A DNA stretch of 64,000 nt from assembly GCF_026547205.1 (NCBI RefSeq), contig NZ_CP106877.1:2134771-2198770 (forward strand), written 5' to 3'. A program made the position numbers and the translations under genes. The notes beneath the pieces were generated by a model. That model saw nothing but the letters and a program-made list of their open reading frames with translations. It was not told where the DNA came from and searched no databases. The stretch is from Fervidibacillus halotolerans. Its GTDB lineage: Bacteria; Bacillota; Bacilli; Bacillales; Caldibacillaceae. Positions 20,640 to 29,379 of this stretch are shown here, in pieces (positions within the stretch are counted from its first letter, which is position 1; every line of letters starts with the position of its first letter).

Positions 20640-21391
20640 TGTTCCACAACCTCGATGTTTGTTTTTTGTAAAAAGAGATCCTGCTGTTCGATTTGTAGTT
20701 GATCCGTAATAATCGTCGCTGCCGATATATCCGCTATTTTCGCGAAGGAAATTTCATTGAATTTCGAATGATCAGCAAGGACGTATGTGTCCCTCGCTAA
20801 CTGAATAGCCCGTTGTTTCACCGCAGCTTCCTCTGGATCCGGTGTCGTGTAGCCAAATTCACTATGGATTCCATTTACGCCAAGGAAACATTTATCGAAC
20901 CGATATTGATTCATACTAAGTAGTGCTCCATTTCCAATGACTGCACCAGTCGTCGGCTTCATAAATCCACCAACAACATAGGAACGGATGCCTTTCTTTA
21001 GAAGCTTGTCAATATGATGCAAACCGTTCGTCACGACGACGATGTTTTGATCCTTTGTTAAAAAATCGATCATTTGATGGATCGTCGTTCCTGCATCTAA
21101 AAAAATACAGTCACCCTTTTCGATAAGACTTGCCGCGTGTTTTGCAATAATTCTTTTTTCTTGAATGAATTTGGTCGACTTTTCCGCAACATCCGGCTCT
21201 GCCAATTTTCCTTGAAGCCGTTCAGCACCACCATGGACCCGTTTTAAATACTTTTCCTTTTCCAAAAAGGCCAAATCCCTACGTATAGTCGATTCCGACG
21301 TATTCGTCAGTTTTACAAGTTCTTGAATTGTAACGACCTGTTTTTCCTTTAATTTTTCAATAATTAATTTGTGCCTTTCAACGGTTAACAA
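20636..21391 (-). CDS. fruR: DeoR-family fructose operon repressor FruR
   Basis: DeoR-type regulator with an N-terminal winged HTH (VTIQELVKLTNTSESTIRRD) and a C-terminal sugar-phosphate sensor domain (DCIFLDAGTTIHQM, NGLHHIDKLL, DKCFLGVNGI). It most likely senses fructose-1-phosphate and controls its own operon. The frame is open to 21445, but AAGGTGG lies seven bases before a TTG at 21391, giving (M)LTVERHKLI and 251 residues, the usual FruR length. It is the first gene of fruR-fruK-fruA. A cre-like site lies upstream. Confidence 0.92.
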   Translation of the reverse strand: MLTVERHKLIIEKLKEKQVVTIQELVKLTNTSESTIRRDLAFLEKEKYLKRVHGGAERLQGKLAEPDVAEKSTKFIQEKRIIAKHAASLIEKGDCIFLDAGTTIHQMIDFLTKDQNIVVVTNGLHHIDKLLKKGIRSYVVGGFMKPTTGAVIGNGALLSMNQYRFDKCFLGVNGIHSEFGYTTPDPEEAAVKQRAIQLARDTYVLADHSKFNEISFAKIADISAATIITDQLQIEQQDLFLQKTNIEVVEQ

Positions 21392-21427
21392 TGTTATTCC
21401 ACCTTTAACAAATAAAAATTCAAGGTA

Positions 21428-21441
21428 AGAAAACGCTTCCT
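21428..21441 (-). promoter_or_regulatory. Possible CcpA cre site before fruR
   Basis: AGAAAACGCTTCCT has the central AAAACGCTT of the cre consensus TGAAAACGCTTNCA but misses the outer bases. It lies 37 bp upstream of the fruR start, which suits catabolite repression of a fructose operon. It is a weak match. Confidence 0.3.
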
Positions 21442-21652
21442 TCAAATTTTAGTTTACGACGACTCCCCTTCAAAGTCAATCATTTTTTATCAAATCCATT
21501 CATTTTCAATCAATTTTAACAAAAAAACGGTCATTATTTTTCAAAAATCCGTCAAAAACAGACAATACAGTTAGATTCATTTGCCAAATTCATTCAAAGT
21601 CATCCAAAATAACCCAGATATCATCCCGCTCCGATTCCCTTTATTAACGCAT

Positions 21653-21683
21653 AAAAAAGACTGAGGATATATTCCCTCAGCCA
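21653..21683 (-). terminator. Terminator of the HAD gene
   Basis: On the minus strand GGCTGAGGG-AATATA-TCCTCAGTC is followed by TTTTTT. It lies 8 bp after the HAD stop codon. Confidence 0.88.
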
Positions 21684-21690
21684 ATAAATA

Positions 21691-22284
21691 TTATTCGACC
21701 ATTTTCTTCGCTACTTTTTCAAAAAACTCATCATAATGATCAATGTAAAAATCTGCGCCCTCTTCCCGATTTTGAAAAAGACATGTCTTCGCTCCGATTG
21801 CCTGTCCAGGGAGGATATCGAGCAATCGATCGCCGATTACTAAATCGACATGATGCTTCCGATGCAAATATTCATAGGAAGCTGGATTCGGTTTTCGCGG
21901 GAATCCATCATCACCTGTTACAATTGCTGAAAAATAATTCGTCCAACCGTGATAATCGATGATTCGTTCTGCTTCCCGTCGAATTTTATGGGTCATAATG
22001 ACATTTTTCCCGACGCTTTTTAATACCTTTTCAACACTTGGAAACGGTTGGATTTTACTTGCTGGCCACTCCTTTTCCATCTGGCGCATTTTTTCCACAG
22101 TGTCCGTTGAAAGACCGAATACGTTCACTGCATGAAAATAAGACACTTTCAACACCTTTAAAACTTCTTCATCGGAAAGATTTTCTGAAATAAATTTTTG
22201 AAAAATTTCCGTATACATCGGGTATGTATTAAATAACGTACCGTCAAAATCCCATAGAACCGTTAACGTCTTTAATTTTTCCAA
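21691..22284 (-). CDS. HAD-superfamily phosphatase (phosphoglycolate phosphatase-like)
   Basis: Small HAD hydrolase of unknown substrate. Motif I is TVLWDFDGTLFNTY, motif II (Thr) is NVIMTHKIRRE, the motif III Lys/Pro region is FPRKPNPASYEY, and motif IV is LVIGDRLLDILP. The frame is open to 22362, but those codons are not HAD-like. A TTG at 22284 (MEKLKTLTVLWDFDG) follows AAAGGAGCGAGG, giving 198 codons. It is flanked by hairpin terminators on both sides and so is a single-gene unit. It is a different subfamily from ppaX. Confidence 0.85.
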   Translation of the reverse strand: MEKLKTLTVLWDFDGTLFNTYPMYTEIFQKFISENLSDEEVLKVLKVSYFHAVNVFGLSTDTVEKMRQMEKEWPASKIQPFPSVEKVLKSVGKNVIMTHKIRREAERIIDYHGWTNYFSAIVTGDDGFPRKPNPASYEYLHRKHHVDLVIGDRLLDILPGQAIGAKTCLFQNREEGADFYIDHYDEFFEKVAKKMVE

Positions 22285-22362
22285 TGTTGATCCTCGCTCC
22301 TTTATCCCGTTAGTCAACATGCATACATCCCAAAAAGCATTTTCTAAAATTGATGAAGACAA

Positions 22363-22387
22363 ATAAAAAGGGGGCCAATCCCCCAGT
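22363..22387 (-). terminator. Hairpin terminator upstream of the HAD gene
   Basis: On the minus strand CTGGGGG-ATTGG-CCCCC is followed by TTTTTATTT. It lies downstream of the TnpB remnant and its RNA region. Confidence 0.6.
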
Positions 22388-22572
22388 CATTTTCCCATAA
22401 ACATCTACGTTTTTCAATGTTTTCCTGAAATATGCATAAAATTCATCCAATCATTGTTTGCGATTCAAAATTCGTTTTTCGTTACATGTTGGTGGCAGGC
22501 GATCGTGTTCGATTGAGCGCAATAACTTTGTAGATGAATGGCATTTCACTCACGAAAATAAGGGTGTAAAAT

Positions 22573-22740
22573 ACTCCCACCATCTACGCTTGGCTTATAG
22601 GTGGGGGCTTCTCGGGTATTCCCATCTCATGATTGGAAGTTGGCCGATCGATCTCCGTGTGCCCCACGGTTCGAGGACAAGTTAGGTTATCGCTAATCGT
22701 TTCATGCCCTCATGTTTGATATTGATTGCCGCATTGACGT
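22573..22740 (-). ncRNA. Probable reRNA/omega-RNA scaffold and right end of an IS200/IS605-type element
   Basis: Directly after the TnpB stop the minus strand runs through a GC-rich segment into AAGCCCCCACCTATAAGCC and ATGGTGGGAG. The CCCACC/GGTGGG hairpin (22573-22611) is characteristic of the right end of tnpB-carrying elements. In this class the guide RNA overlaps the tnpB 3' end and its guide lies just past the right end, which here would be below 22573 (TATTTTACACCCTTATTTTC on the minus strand). Whether it is still transcribed is unknown, because the upstream part of tnpB is gone. Confidence 0.45.
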
Positions 22741-23047
22741 CCCTGTCGCTTTCGAATCCACATTCACAGCGAAAGGTACGCTCAGAAAGAGATAGCCACT
22801 CCTTGACTTGACCGCAACACGAACACGTTTTGGATGAGGGGAACCATTTGTCGATTTTGACCAGTTTCTTCCCCTGTTCTTCCAATTTGTACTGAAGGAA
22901 AGAGGTGAACATGCCCCAGCCGTTGTCATGAACGCTTTGACCGAAATGGAGGGCTTGCGACATCCCCTTCATGTTGAGGTCTTCGATGACCACGCAATCA
23001 TAAAGTTTTGCTAATTTGTGCGACTCTTTGTGCAGAAAGTCTTTTCG
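22682..23047 (-). pseudogene. tnpB: TnpB (IS200/IS605 RNA-guided nuclease) C-terminal remnant
   Basis: Homology begins at RKDFLHKESHKLAKLYDCVV and runs to the C-terminus. Present are the RuvC-II glutamate (VIEDLNMKGMSQ), the zinc ribbon SKTCSCCGQVK...CECGF and the RuvC-III aspartate (ESDRDVNAAINIK). The N-terminal domain, RuvC-I Asp and bridge region, roughly 250 residues, are missing. Upstream of 23047 the sequence turns into unrelated AT-rich DNA that leads into the promoter of the next gene. No tnpA was found. The remnant cannot cut DNA by itself. Confidence 0.85.
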
Positions 23048-23103
23048 AATGATAGGAAAAATGTCGTAAAATGCTTCTTGAAAATATAGTTCTTTTTTGA
23101 TAT

Positions 23104-23131
23104 TTTACAATTATTAGTTTAAATGTACAAT
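23104..23131 (+). promoter_or_regulatory. Probable sigma-A promoter of the glycine-zipper cassette
   Basis: TTTACA, 16-bp spacer, TACAAT, ending 34 bp before the start codon. It lies at the border with the TnpB remnant. Confidence 0.4.
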
Positions 23132-23165
23132 TTTTACAAAAGAGAAAAAGAAAGAGGGGATTATT

Positions 23166-24185
23166 ATGCCATTGCCTTTAATTCCATTAATCGTAGCGGG
23201 AGCAACAGCAGCATCAGCAGCGATCGCTGGCAAGAAAGGTTATGATTCCTATCAAAATATTAAAGAAACAAAAGCCATTGCAGAGAAATTAGAATCAAAA
23301 TATGGGGTCGCCCATAGTCGATTAGAAAAAGCTCGAAAAGCAACAAATAACACTTTTGAAAAATACGGCTTATTAAAGCTAGAAATATTGGATCATTCTA
23401 TGAAAAATTTTGTGGATACGTTTAAACAAATTAAAAATGTTCATTTTAAGGACGAAGCAGTAACACAAGAATTCGTCGCAAAAACGGATTTAGAAGAATT
23501 CATTGTGGATATTGAAAAACAAGTTGTGAAAGCCAATCATGTTTTTGCAGCTGGTGCCACCTCAATAGCTGGTGGGGGATTAGCAGCAATGGGAGCTATA
23601 GGGGCAACAACAGCTTTTGCATCCGCCTCGACAGGAACAGCAATTGCTTCTTTAAGTGGTATAGCCGCTAAAAATGCAACATTAGCCTTTTTAGGCGGCG
23701 GAGCATTAAGCGCCGGCGGATTAGGCGTTGCCGGGGGGACAATGGTTCTCGGTGGGATTGCGTTAGCTCCAGCGCTTGCCATTGGCAGTTTAATTTTTTC
23801 ATCAACGACAGAAAAGAAACTTGAAGAAATGTATAAAAAGAAAGCTGAAATTGAAGCAGAAATACAGAAAATAAATTCTGCAATCAATGTCATGAAGCAA
23901 ATTGAAAGAACAACGATTGAAATGTATAAAATGACCGAAAGTACAAAAGAATTATTCGATGAAAAAATCAAACAAATGAAGGACGTTATCTATAAAAACG
24001 GAGTCGATTACAACAATTATTCTGAAAAAGACAAAAATATTATTTATCAAAATTACAAGCTTGCAGTTATTATGAAAGAAATTTTAAACACTTCCATCCT
24101 TACTGAGGACGGTGAGTTAGCTCCAAACTTAAATGACTTTATTAAGGAGCAAAAACAGAAGATTTATCAGTTTGGAGCGCATTAA
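23166..24185 (+). CDS. Glycine-zipper membrane-associated protein, cassette gene A (unknown)
   Basis: I do not recognise a characterised family. The 339 residues start with a short hydrophobic Ala/Gly-rich helix (MPLPLIPLIVAGATAASAA) followed by a long polar coiled-coil-like part (about 28-125). Residues about 128-217 are very Gly/Ala-rich (TSIAGGGLAAMGAIGAT, FLGGGALSAGGLGVAGG), a glycine-zipper pattern expected to pack in or insert into membrane. A second charged coiled coil follows (EKKLEEMYKKKAEIEAEIQK) and the tail is hydrophilic. AGAGGGG precedes the ATG. Gene B starts 1 bp after its stop, so the two are co-transcribed and probably act together. An effector, immunity or membrane-remodelling role is possible but unproven. 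Confidence 0.8.
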   Translation: MPLPLIPLIVAGATAASAAIAGKKGYDSYQNIKETKAIAEKLESKYGVAHSRLEKARKATNNTFEKYGLLKLEILDHSMKNFVDTFKQIKNVHFKDEAVTQEFVAKTDLEEFIVDIEKQVVKANHVFAAGATSIAGGGLAAMGAIGATTAFASASTGTAIASLSGIAAKNATLAFLGGGALSAGGLGVAGGTMVLGGIALAPALAIGSLIFSSTTEKKLEEMYKKKAEIEAEIQKINSAINVMKQIERTTIEMYKMTESTKELFDEKIKQMKDVIYKNGVDYNNYSEKDKNIIYQNYKLAVIMKEILNTSILTEDGELAPNLNDFIKEQKQKIYQFGAH

Positions 24186-24186
24186 T

Positions 24187-25545
24187 ATGAAGGGTGTCCA
24201 TCAAAATGACATCAATCATATTGCTGGACAAGTAGCAAGCCAAAGTGTGGAACGTCTAGGCAATAGCTTAAATGAAACAGTGGCAGGGAATCATCGGTTA
24301 ATTGAGGTTGCCAAACAATACATGAATTGTGATGATAGTATCACGCAAGGCCGTTTATTTGAAATCATTGAAACGAGGAAATTTAACGTTAATGCCGCAA
24401 AAGCAGGGGAATTATTAAGGGCTGTAACAACGGAACAGTTAGGGATGCCCCATCATGAAGCCGATGTTCTCATCAAAAATCCGACTGGCGATGTTTTACG
24501 GGAAATTCAAGCTAAATCCGGATCAAAGGCTTCTCATCTTGCTAATTATATAAGAGATGAGAAATACAAGGGCATGGATCGATTAGTTAACGTCGAACAT
24601 GAAAAACGAGTCGAAGAATTGATGAATACCCGCATTGAAAAAGGCGGCATTTTTACAGAGCAGTATAAAGATGCGCAGGCAAACTTAAAAGGACAGCTAG
24701 AATACGGAGGAATCTCCAGCGGAGGCACAACATATGAAGAAGCTCTTGAAGCGGCGAAAAATCCCGAAAAGTACGTCTTAAAGTCTAACGCCCAAGAATT
24801 ATTTTCAGGAATCTCCAATGCGATGATAAGCGGCGCTTTAGCAGGGGCTTTTGTCGGTGGCGCAGTAAATATGACAACGGGCATTTTCAAAGGTGAATTT
24901 TCTGTGAAAGAGACAGGGAAAGCGGCTTTAAATAGCGCTACCCGAGGAGGGGTCATCGGCGGCATTGCCTATGGGTTCAAATATTTAGGGAGAAATACCC
25001 AAATTATGACCGGTAATGTGGCAGCTGCCCTTGCCAGTTCTGCCGTCAACATGACCGAGAGCACTTATAAATTTTTGACAGGTCAAATTACGACCGAAGA
25101 GTACGTCGAACAGCTAGGAAAAAATGCTGTCAGTTGTTTTTCAGGAATTGTCATGACCGCTGCCGGAGGGATGCTATTTGGTCCCATAGGGGCAGCAGTT
25201 GCCGGCACAGTATCACTCATTGGTATGAGACAACTGTATAACGTATTTACTTCTGCTCGCGAAAATTTAGAACTGGCTCGTGAGGCAAGACTTAAAGCCG
25301 AAGCGTTATCTGCCCTATTAATTGAAAAAGTAAAGGAAGAAGAGCGCGCACTCATAGCCTATTACAAAGAATATGAAGAAACTTTTAAAAATATTAGACA
25401 CTTCGTCAACTTGGCTATTGCGGATGATACTTTCACCGAACAAGCCATTGTTTCATTAGCTGAAGGATTGAATGTGCAATTCCAATTCGATACCCTTGAA
25501 AAATTCTCTGATTTTATGTTAAGTGATGATACCCTCGAGTTATGA
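24187..25545 (+). CDS. Glycine-zipper protein with REase-like motif, cassette gene B (unknown)
   Basis: The 452-residue product of MKGVHQNDINHIAGQVASQS is not a family I can name. Residues about 90-150 contain HEADVLIKNPTGDVLREIQA followed by KSG and then YKGMDRLV. The spacing D-x(n)-E-x-Q-x-K looks like the core of a PD-(D/E)xK nuclease-type fold, although in many such proteins it is inactive. Residues about 205-370 hold three Gly/Ala-rich hydrophobic stretches (ISGALAGAFVGGAV, ATRGGVIGGIAYGF, GIVMTAAGGMLFGPIGAAVA) similar in style to gene A. A charged coiled coil (ARLKAEALSALLIEKVKEEE) and an acidic tail end it. It is followed by a strong terminator. Confidence 0.78.
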   Translation: MKGVHQNDINHIAGQVASQSVERLGNSLNETVAGNHRLIEVAKQYMNCDDSITQGRLFEIIETRKFNVNAAKAGELLRAVTTEQLGMPHHEADVLIKNPTGDVLREIQAKSGSKASHLANYIRDEKYKGMDRLVNVEHEKRVEELMNTRIEKGGIFTEQYKDAQANLKGQLEYGGISSGGTTYEEALEAAKNPEKYVLKSNAQELFSGISNAMISGALAGAFVGGAVNMTTGIFKGEFSVKETGKAALNSATRGGVIGGIAYGFKYLGRNTQIMTGNVAAALASSAVNMTESTYKFLTGQITTEEYVEQLGKNAVSCFSGIVMTAAGGMLFGPIGAAVAGTVSLIGMRQLYNVFTSARENLELAREARLKAEALSALLIEKVKEEERALIAYYKEYEETFKNIRHFVNLAIADDTFTEQAIVSLAEGLNVQFQFDTLEKFSDFMLSDDTLEL

Positions 25546-25594
25546 AAATATGGTGATCCGTCTCCCAATACGCCAAATACCGGATCGACATAAT

Positions 25595-25639
25595 AGCTCC
25601 ACAATGGACGAAATCCGTTCATTGTGGAGCTTGCTTTTT
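25595..25639 (+). terminator. Terminator of the glycine-zipper cassette
   Basis: AGCTCCACAATG-GACG pairs with CGTT-CATTGTGGAGCT around AAATC, followed by TGCTTTTT. It is a 16-bp stem with almost no mismatch, 50 bp after the gene B stop. Confidence 0.88.
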
Positions 25640-25719
25640 ACATTGTGCTTCCCTTTGCTACAAATGTTCAATACTTTACTTCTCCCATAATCAATCGGAT
25701 TTCATTAGTGTTAAAACGA

Positions 25720-26673
25720 CTATTTCGATTGGACGTGATCGAAAAATTCTTCCAATGTCCATCCGTTTTCAAAAATAACCGTCGCCGCTTCCACTCCGAT
25801 ATAACGAAAATGCCACGGCTCGTATTGGTAACCTGTAATAGACTCCTTTCCCTTTGGATACCGGAGAATAAAACCGTATTTATGGGCATTGTTTTCTAAC
25901 CATTTTCCTTCCGCCGTTTGACCGAAACTTTCCACGAGCTGTTGATTCACACTATAGGCGGTTATATCCATCGTCAAGCCCGTTTGATGTTCACTCGTTC
26001 CCGGTTGTGCAACGGCCATCGATGCCTTTTCATATCCGACCGCTTCCACTTCCCGATTAAATAAATAACTTTGTGTTTGATACGACCGAAATCCGGACCG
26101 GGCAATCAATGTAATCCCTTCTTTTTTCGCATCTGTAAACATCCTTTCCAACGCAACTGCCGCTTCTTTCCGTAAATAGTTCTGTTCCACATTTTGAAAA
26201 ACGAAAGGCACATTTGGTAAAACGAGATCACTCGGTCGATAAGTGGACGGTAAGTAGAAACGCTTATTTGCTAAAACTAAAATATTCGTTGGATTTTGAA
26301 TCGTCTCTTTCCCATCGATCGTTTCAATTTGATTAAAAAATTCGCTTCCTAAAAAATACGTTCCATTTGCGAATGTAAGATCGACTTCCGTTGGTTCAAA
26401 ATCATTATCCGGCTGTTGGACAGGTTCTTCCTTCTGTTCAGAGGGAGGAGGTTCCGATTCGTTTTCTTCACGATCGATATCAGCTGTTTCCTCTTTCATC
26501 ATGGCAAAGTAATCTTCCCACGGTTCCAATGCCTTCTCATCGATCGGAATCGTACGCAAGCTCCCATGGGAAACGAATAAAATTTGTTCGTCCGTTAAAG
26601 TAGTTGGGCCATTGCTACAACTGGAAAGAAAAAGGACAATAGTAACCGAAAGCGCAAACACCATACTTCGCAA
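25720..26673 (-). CDS. VanY-family D-alanyl-D-alanine carboxypeptidase lipoprotein
   Basis: Zinc carboxypeptidase that trims the terminal D-Ala of peptidoglycan stem peptides outside the membrane. The N-terminus is a lipoprotein signal (VFALSVTIVLFLSSC) with the lipobox LSSC, so Lgt in this window should modify it. A low-complexity acidic linker follows (about 75-100). The VanY domain is at about 160-315, with RSGFRSYQTQSYLF, the metal site GTSEHQTGLTMDIT (SxHxxGxAxD pattern) and EPWHFRYIG (second metal His). The frame is open to 26790, but AGAGGTGG lies before a TTG at 26673, giving (M)RSMVFALS and 317 residues. It resembles YodJ of B. subtilis in layout. Confidence 0.88.
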   Translation of the reverse strand: MRSMVFALSVTIVLFLSSCSNGPTTLTDEQILFVSHGSLRTIPIDEKALEPWEDYFAMMKEETADIDREENESEPPPSEQKEEPVQQPDNDFEPTEVDLTFANGTYFLGSEFFNQIETIDGKETIQNPTNILVLANKRFYLPSTYRPSDLVLPNVPFVFQNVEQNYLRKEAAVALERMFTDAKKEGITLIARSGFRSYQTQSYLFNREVEAVGYEKASMAVAQPGTSEHQTGLTMDITAYSVNQQLVESFGQTAEGKWLENNAHKYGFILRYPKGKESITGYQYEPWHFRYIGVEAATVIFENGWTLEEFFDHVQSK

Positions 26674-26967
26674 TACATCCACCTCTTTAATAAAAATTAG
26701 CCGTTCTTTATTAAGAACAAATTTATAAAAATTATTCCTTCCCATTTCATTATATCGGAATCCTTTCGTTAAAGCATCATTTTTCATCATTCAATGATTT
26801 TCGATTAATCAGGATCAAACATGTTGGAATTTACTCGATGATAAAATAAGATAAATTTCATTTGTTTTAAATATTCGGTTTTTATTGTTTTTTTCAATAT
26901 TAACAATATTATTTTTTGTGTTAAAATATTTTAGTAATTTCTTAGAATTCAAGGGGTAGGGTGAAGA

Positions 26968-28251
26968 ATGAAAACATTTCAATCGTTCGATCGAAATATA
27001 CGTATTCGCTTTTTGTTAACTTTTTTCGCATTGATAAACACAGCAATGGTCATGCCTTATACAGTTGTTTATTTTTCTACTAAAATTGGACCCGAGTTAA
27101 CGACCATTATGATATTTATTATCGGAACGGTCAGTTTAATCGGGTATATTTTCGGAGGGATAATCACCGATCGTTTTGGTCGGAAAAAGTTAATCATTAT
27201 TAGTGAAATTTTAACGGGAATTGGTTTTATCATCGTAAGTTACTTTGATTCAATAAAAAATTTTTTTGTACTCCCTATATTAATTTCTTTTAGTATTATT
27301 TACTTTTTCCAATCAGCTGCTAACCCTGCATACTCCGCACTACTCATAGATTCCAGCGAAGGACACGATCGAAAGGCAATGTATACGTATTTAACGTGGA
27401 TCTCAAATATAGCTTTTGCATTAGGAATTCTTCTTGGCGGTTTCTTTTTTGAACATTATTCCTACATTTTATATTTTTTTGTAGGGGCAACGTCTTTCAT
27501 TTCTGCAATCTGTACATATTTTTTAATTAAGGATTATTACTATGAAAAATTGAAAGATCAAATGGGAAAACAACAAAAGAAACAGACTTCTGAAAAGAAA
27601 TCGTTCATTCAATCCAATTTAAGGTTATTCTCCGTTTTCTTTATTCTTCTCTATTTAGGTGGATTATTACTCTCTCTCCTTAAAGAACAACTTCCAAACT
27701 ATTTAAGTGTACGATTCGTTTCAAAGTATCCGATTAGCGAGAATATTCATCTAACTGGTTACAATATGATTAGTCTATTGCATTTGGAAGATACTTTATT
27801 AACAGCATTTGCTGCTGGAATTATACTGAAGCTGACTAGGAAATTTTCGGACAAAAGCAACTTATTATTCGGATTAATGTTATTTATATCTGGATATGTT
27901 TTTTTAAGCTATTTTATTCACCCAGTACTTCTTTTAATTGGTATGTTATTTATAGCAGTTGGTAAATTAATTTACAATCCAACTTTGTCATCGATCGTTG
28001 CGAATGCAGTCCCTGAACATTCTAGAGGTACCGTCTTATCAATATTAGGATTAATGGACGCATTAGGTGGAATTTTATCGGGTTTATTTATTTGGGGAAG
28101 TAAATATCTTTCAGAAACGATGATTACTTGGATATTTATTTGTATTGGACTGGTCATCCTATTTATTTATCAAAAAGTATATAGCAAGTATGAAAGGGCA
28201 GAAGAGAAGCGAGATTTAAATCGGGATCAGATTTTTAAACAGAATTATTAA
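26968..28251 (+). CDS. MFS transporter (multidrug-type, substrate unknown)
   Basis: The 427-residue protein has twelve predicted membrane helices. It has the MFS motif between helices 2 and 3 (GGIITDRFGRKKLII) and a central charged loop (KLKDQMGKQQKKQTSEKKS). The N-terminal half has the 'S-A-NPAYSALLIDSS' pattern seen in drug-efflux DHA1-like permeases. The start has AGGGTGA six bases upstream. The gene stands alone, with no regulator next to it. The very AT-rich codon use is like that of the next small membrane gene and unlike the flanking core genes. Confidence 0.82.
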   Translation: MKTFQSFDRNIRIRFLLTFFALINTAMVMPYTVVYFSTKIGPELTTIMIFIIGTVSLIGYIFGGIITDRFGRKKLIIISEILTGIGFIIVSYFDSIKNFFVLPILISFSIIYFFQSAANPAYSALLIDSSEGHDRKAMYTYLTWISNIAFALGILLGGFFFEHYSYILYFFVGATSFISAICTYFLIKDYYYEKLKDQMGKQQKKQTSEKKSFIQSNLRLFSVFFILLYLGGLLLSLLKEQLPNYLSVRFVSKYPISENIHLTGYNMISLLHLEDTLLTAFAAGIILKLTRKFSDKSNLLFGLMLFISGYVFLSYFIHPVLLLIGMLFIAVGKLIYNPTLSSIVANAVPEHSRGTVLSILGLMDALGGILSGLFIWGSKYLSETMITWIFICIGLVILFIYQKVYSKYERAEEKRDLNRDQIFKQNY

Positions 28252-28926
28252 TTTTTCTTTTTCCATGCATAAAACTGAGGGAGTGGGAAAGTGAATTACG
28301 GGTTTCTACAAGAAACTTGAAGCATACGAATACTGCAAAAACGATTATAACGGAGTAAAAATTCTTCAAATACCGCCTCATACCCCAACCGTGCCAGGAG
28401 TATGATGAACATTTACTAAAGGGAGAGAAATAGAACGAGAACATGAGAAGAAGTTGAATATAACATGACTAAATTTCGTATTCCAGTATTTGATTGATAC
28501 GAAAAAATTGAGGGAAAATCCTATTCTCGCAATATATTCGTCGTGTATATAAACTTGATCTATTCCTCGAAACAGTGGGGTATATATGATTACATTTCAC
28601 AACAAGCATATGCCCTTCAAGCTCATCTATATGTAATGAACTCATTCACTTCTTTATAATTATAAGAACCAGAAATCCCTCTCTTTCTCAACCAAAATCT
28701 TTTGGTGAAGAGGTTAAAAAATTATTAACGATGAATTACCTCAGCTATTCATTGAATTCATGTATAACAATATTTCATCCGATTCCCGTACGATTGCTTA
28801 GAAAGACTTCGAAATTCATCGAAGAAATGTTTAAGCATTTTAAAACCCCTTATTTATCATTTTTTTGGTAAAATATAGATAATTACAAATGATTGAATAA
28901 TACTTTATAAAGTGAGGGGGATTCAT
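28252..28926. other. Spacer with a degraded coding-like stretch
   Basis: No intact gene. Around 28700-28835 a frame reads NDELPQLFIEFMYNNISSDS, a few more residues, an in-frame TAG, then KDFEIHRRNV and a stop. It looks like the broken end of a protein I cannot identify. The rest is AT-rich sequence. Confidence 0.35.
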
Positions 28927-29379
28927 TTGAAAAATCTTGCTTGGTTAAAAGGTTTAATCTTCGGAATTTTATCTTCTTTATTTTCCGCATGGTTAGTTAT
29001 GTTTTTTGGGCAAATTTTAGCAGATGGTCTCATGTCTTTTTGGGGTGAACTATGGTTATATTACGCGGTGATCATTCCCTTTGCTATTGCTTTCACCATA
29101 CTAGGCGTTTACTTTGACAAAAATGAGGTAACAAATAAAAAACGTTGGATGATCAGTTTGCTATGTGCATTTTTTGTCACATGGTTTAGTGGAACAATTG
29201 GAGCAATTTTTGGAGAAGCGATCGTAAGGGGCGGTTTAGATACACTACCGATTGAAGATGTTTTAATTTGGGGCACAATTTACGCTTTCATACTTCTTCC
29301 TATTACTATATTTTACGCCAGATTTTTGGTGGAATTTCTTTATCATATTATTAGACCGGAACTTAAAGTATCAAGTTAA
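28927..29379 (+). CDS. Small four-helix membrane protein (unknown)
   Basis: The 150-residue product, (M)KNLAWLKGLIFGILSSLFS, has four hydrophobic helices (about 8-30, 40-62, 75-97, 110-135) with short loops and no recognised motif. GAGGGGG lies six bases before the TTG at 28927, which I prefer to the GTG at 28912 because that GTG is part of the ribosome site. It has no clear operon partner. The function is unknown. Confidence 0.65.
   Translation: MKNLAWLKGLIFGILSSLFSAWLVMFFGQILADGLMSFWGELWLYYAVIIPFAIAFTILGVYFDKNEVTNKKRWMISLLCAFFVTWFSGTIGAIFGEAIVRGGLDTLPIEDVLIWGTIYAFILLPITIFYARFLVEFLYHIIRPELKVSS

Noticed and set aside
22458-22685. Plus-strand 75-codon frame opposite the TnpB 3' region
   Set aside because: It runs through the structured right end of the IS element and has no ribosome site.
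23537-23971. Minus-strand 144-codon frame opposite cassette gene A
   Set aside because: Its low-complexity Ala/Pro text is the antisense of the glycine-rich codons; no ribosome site.
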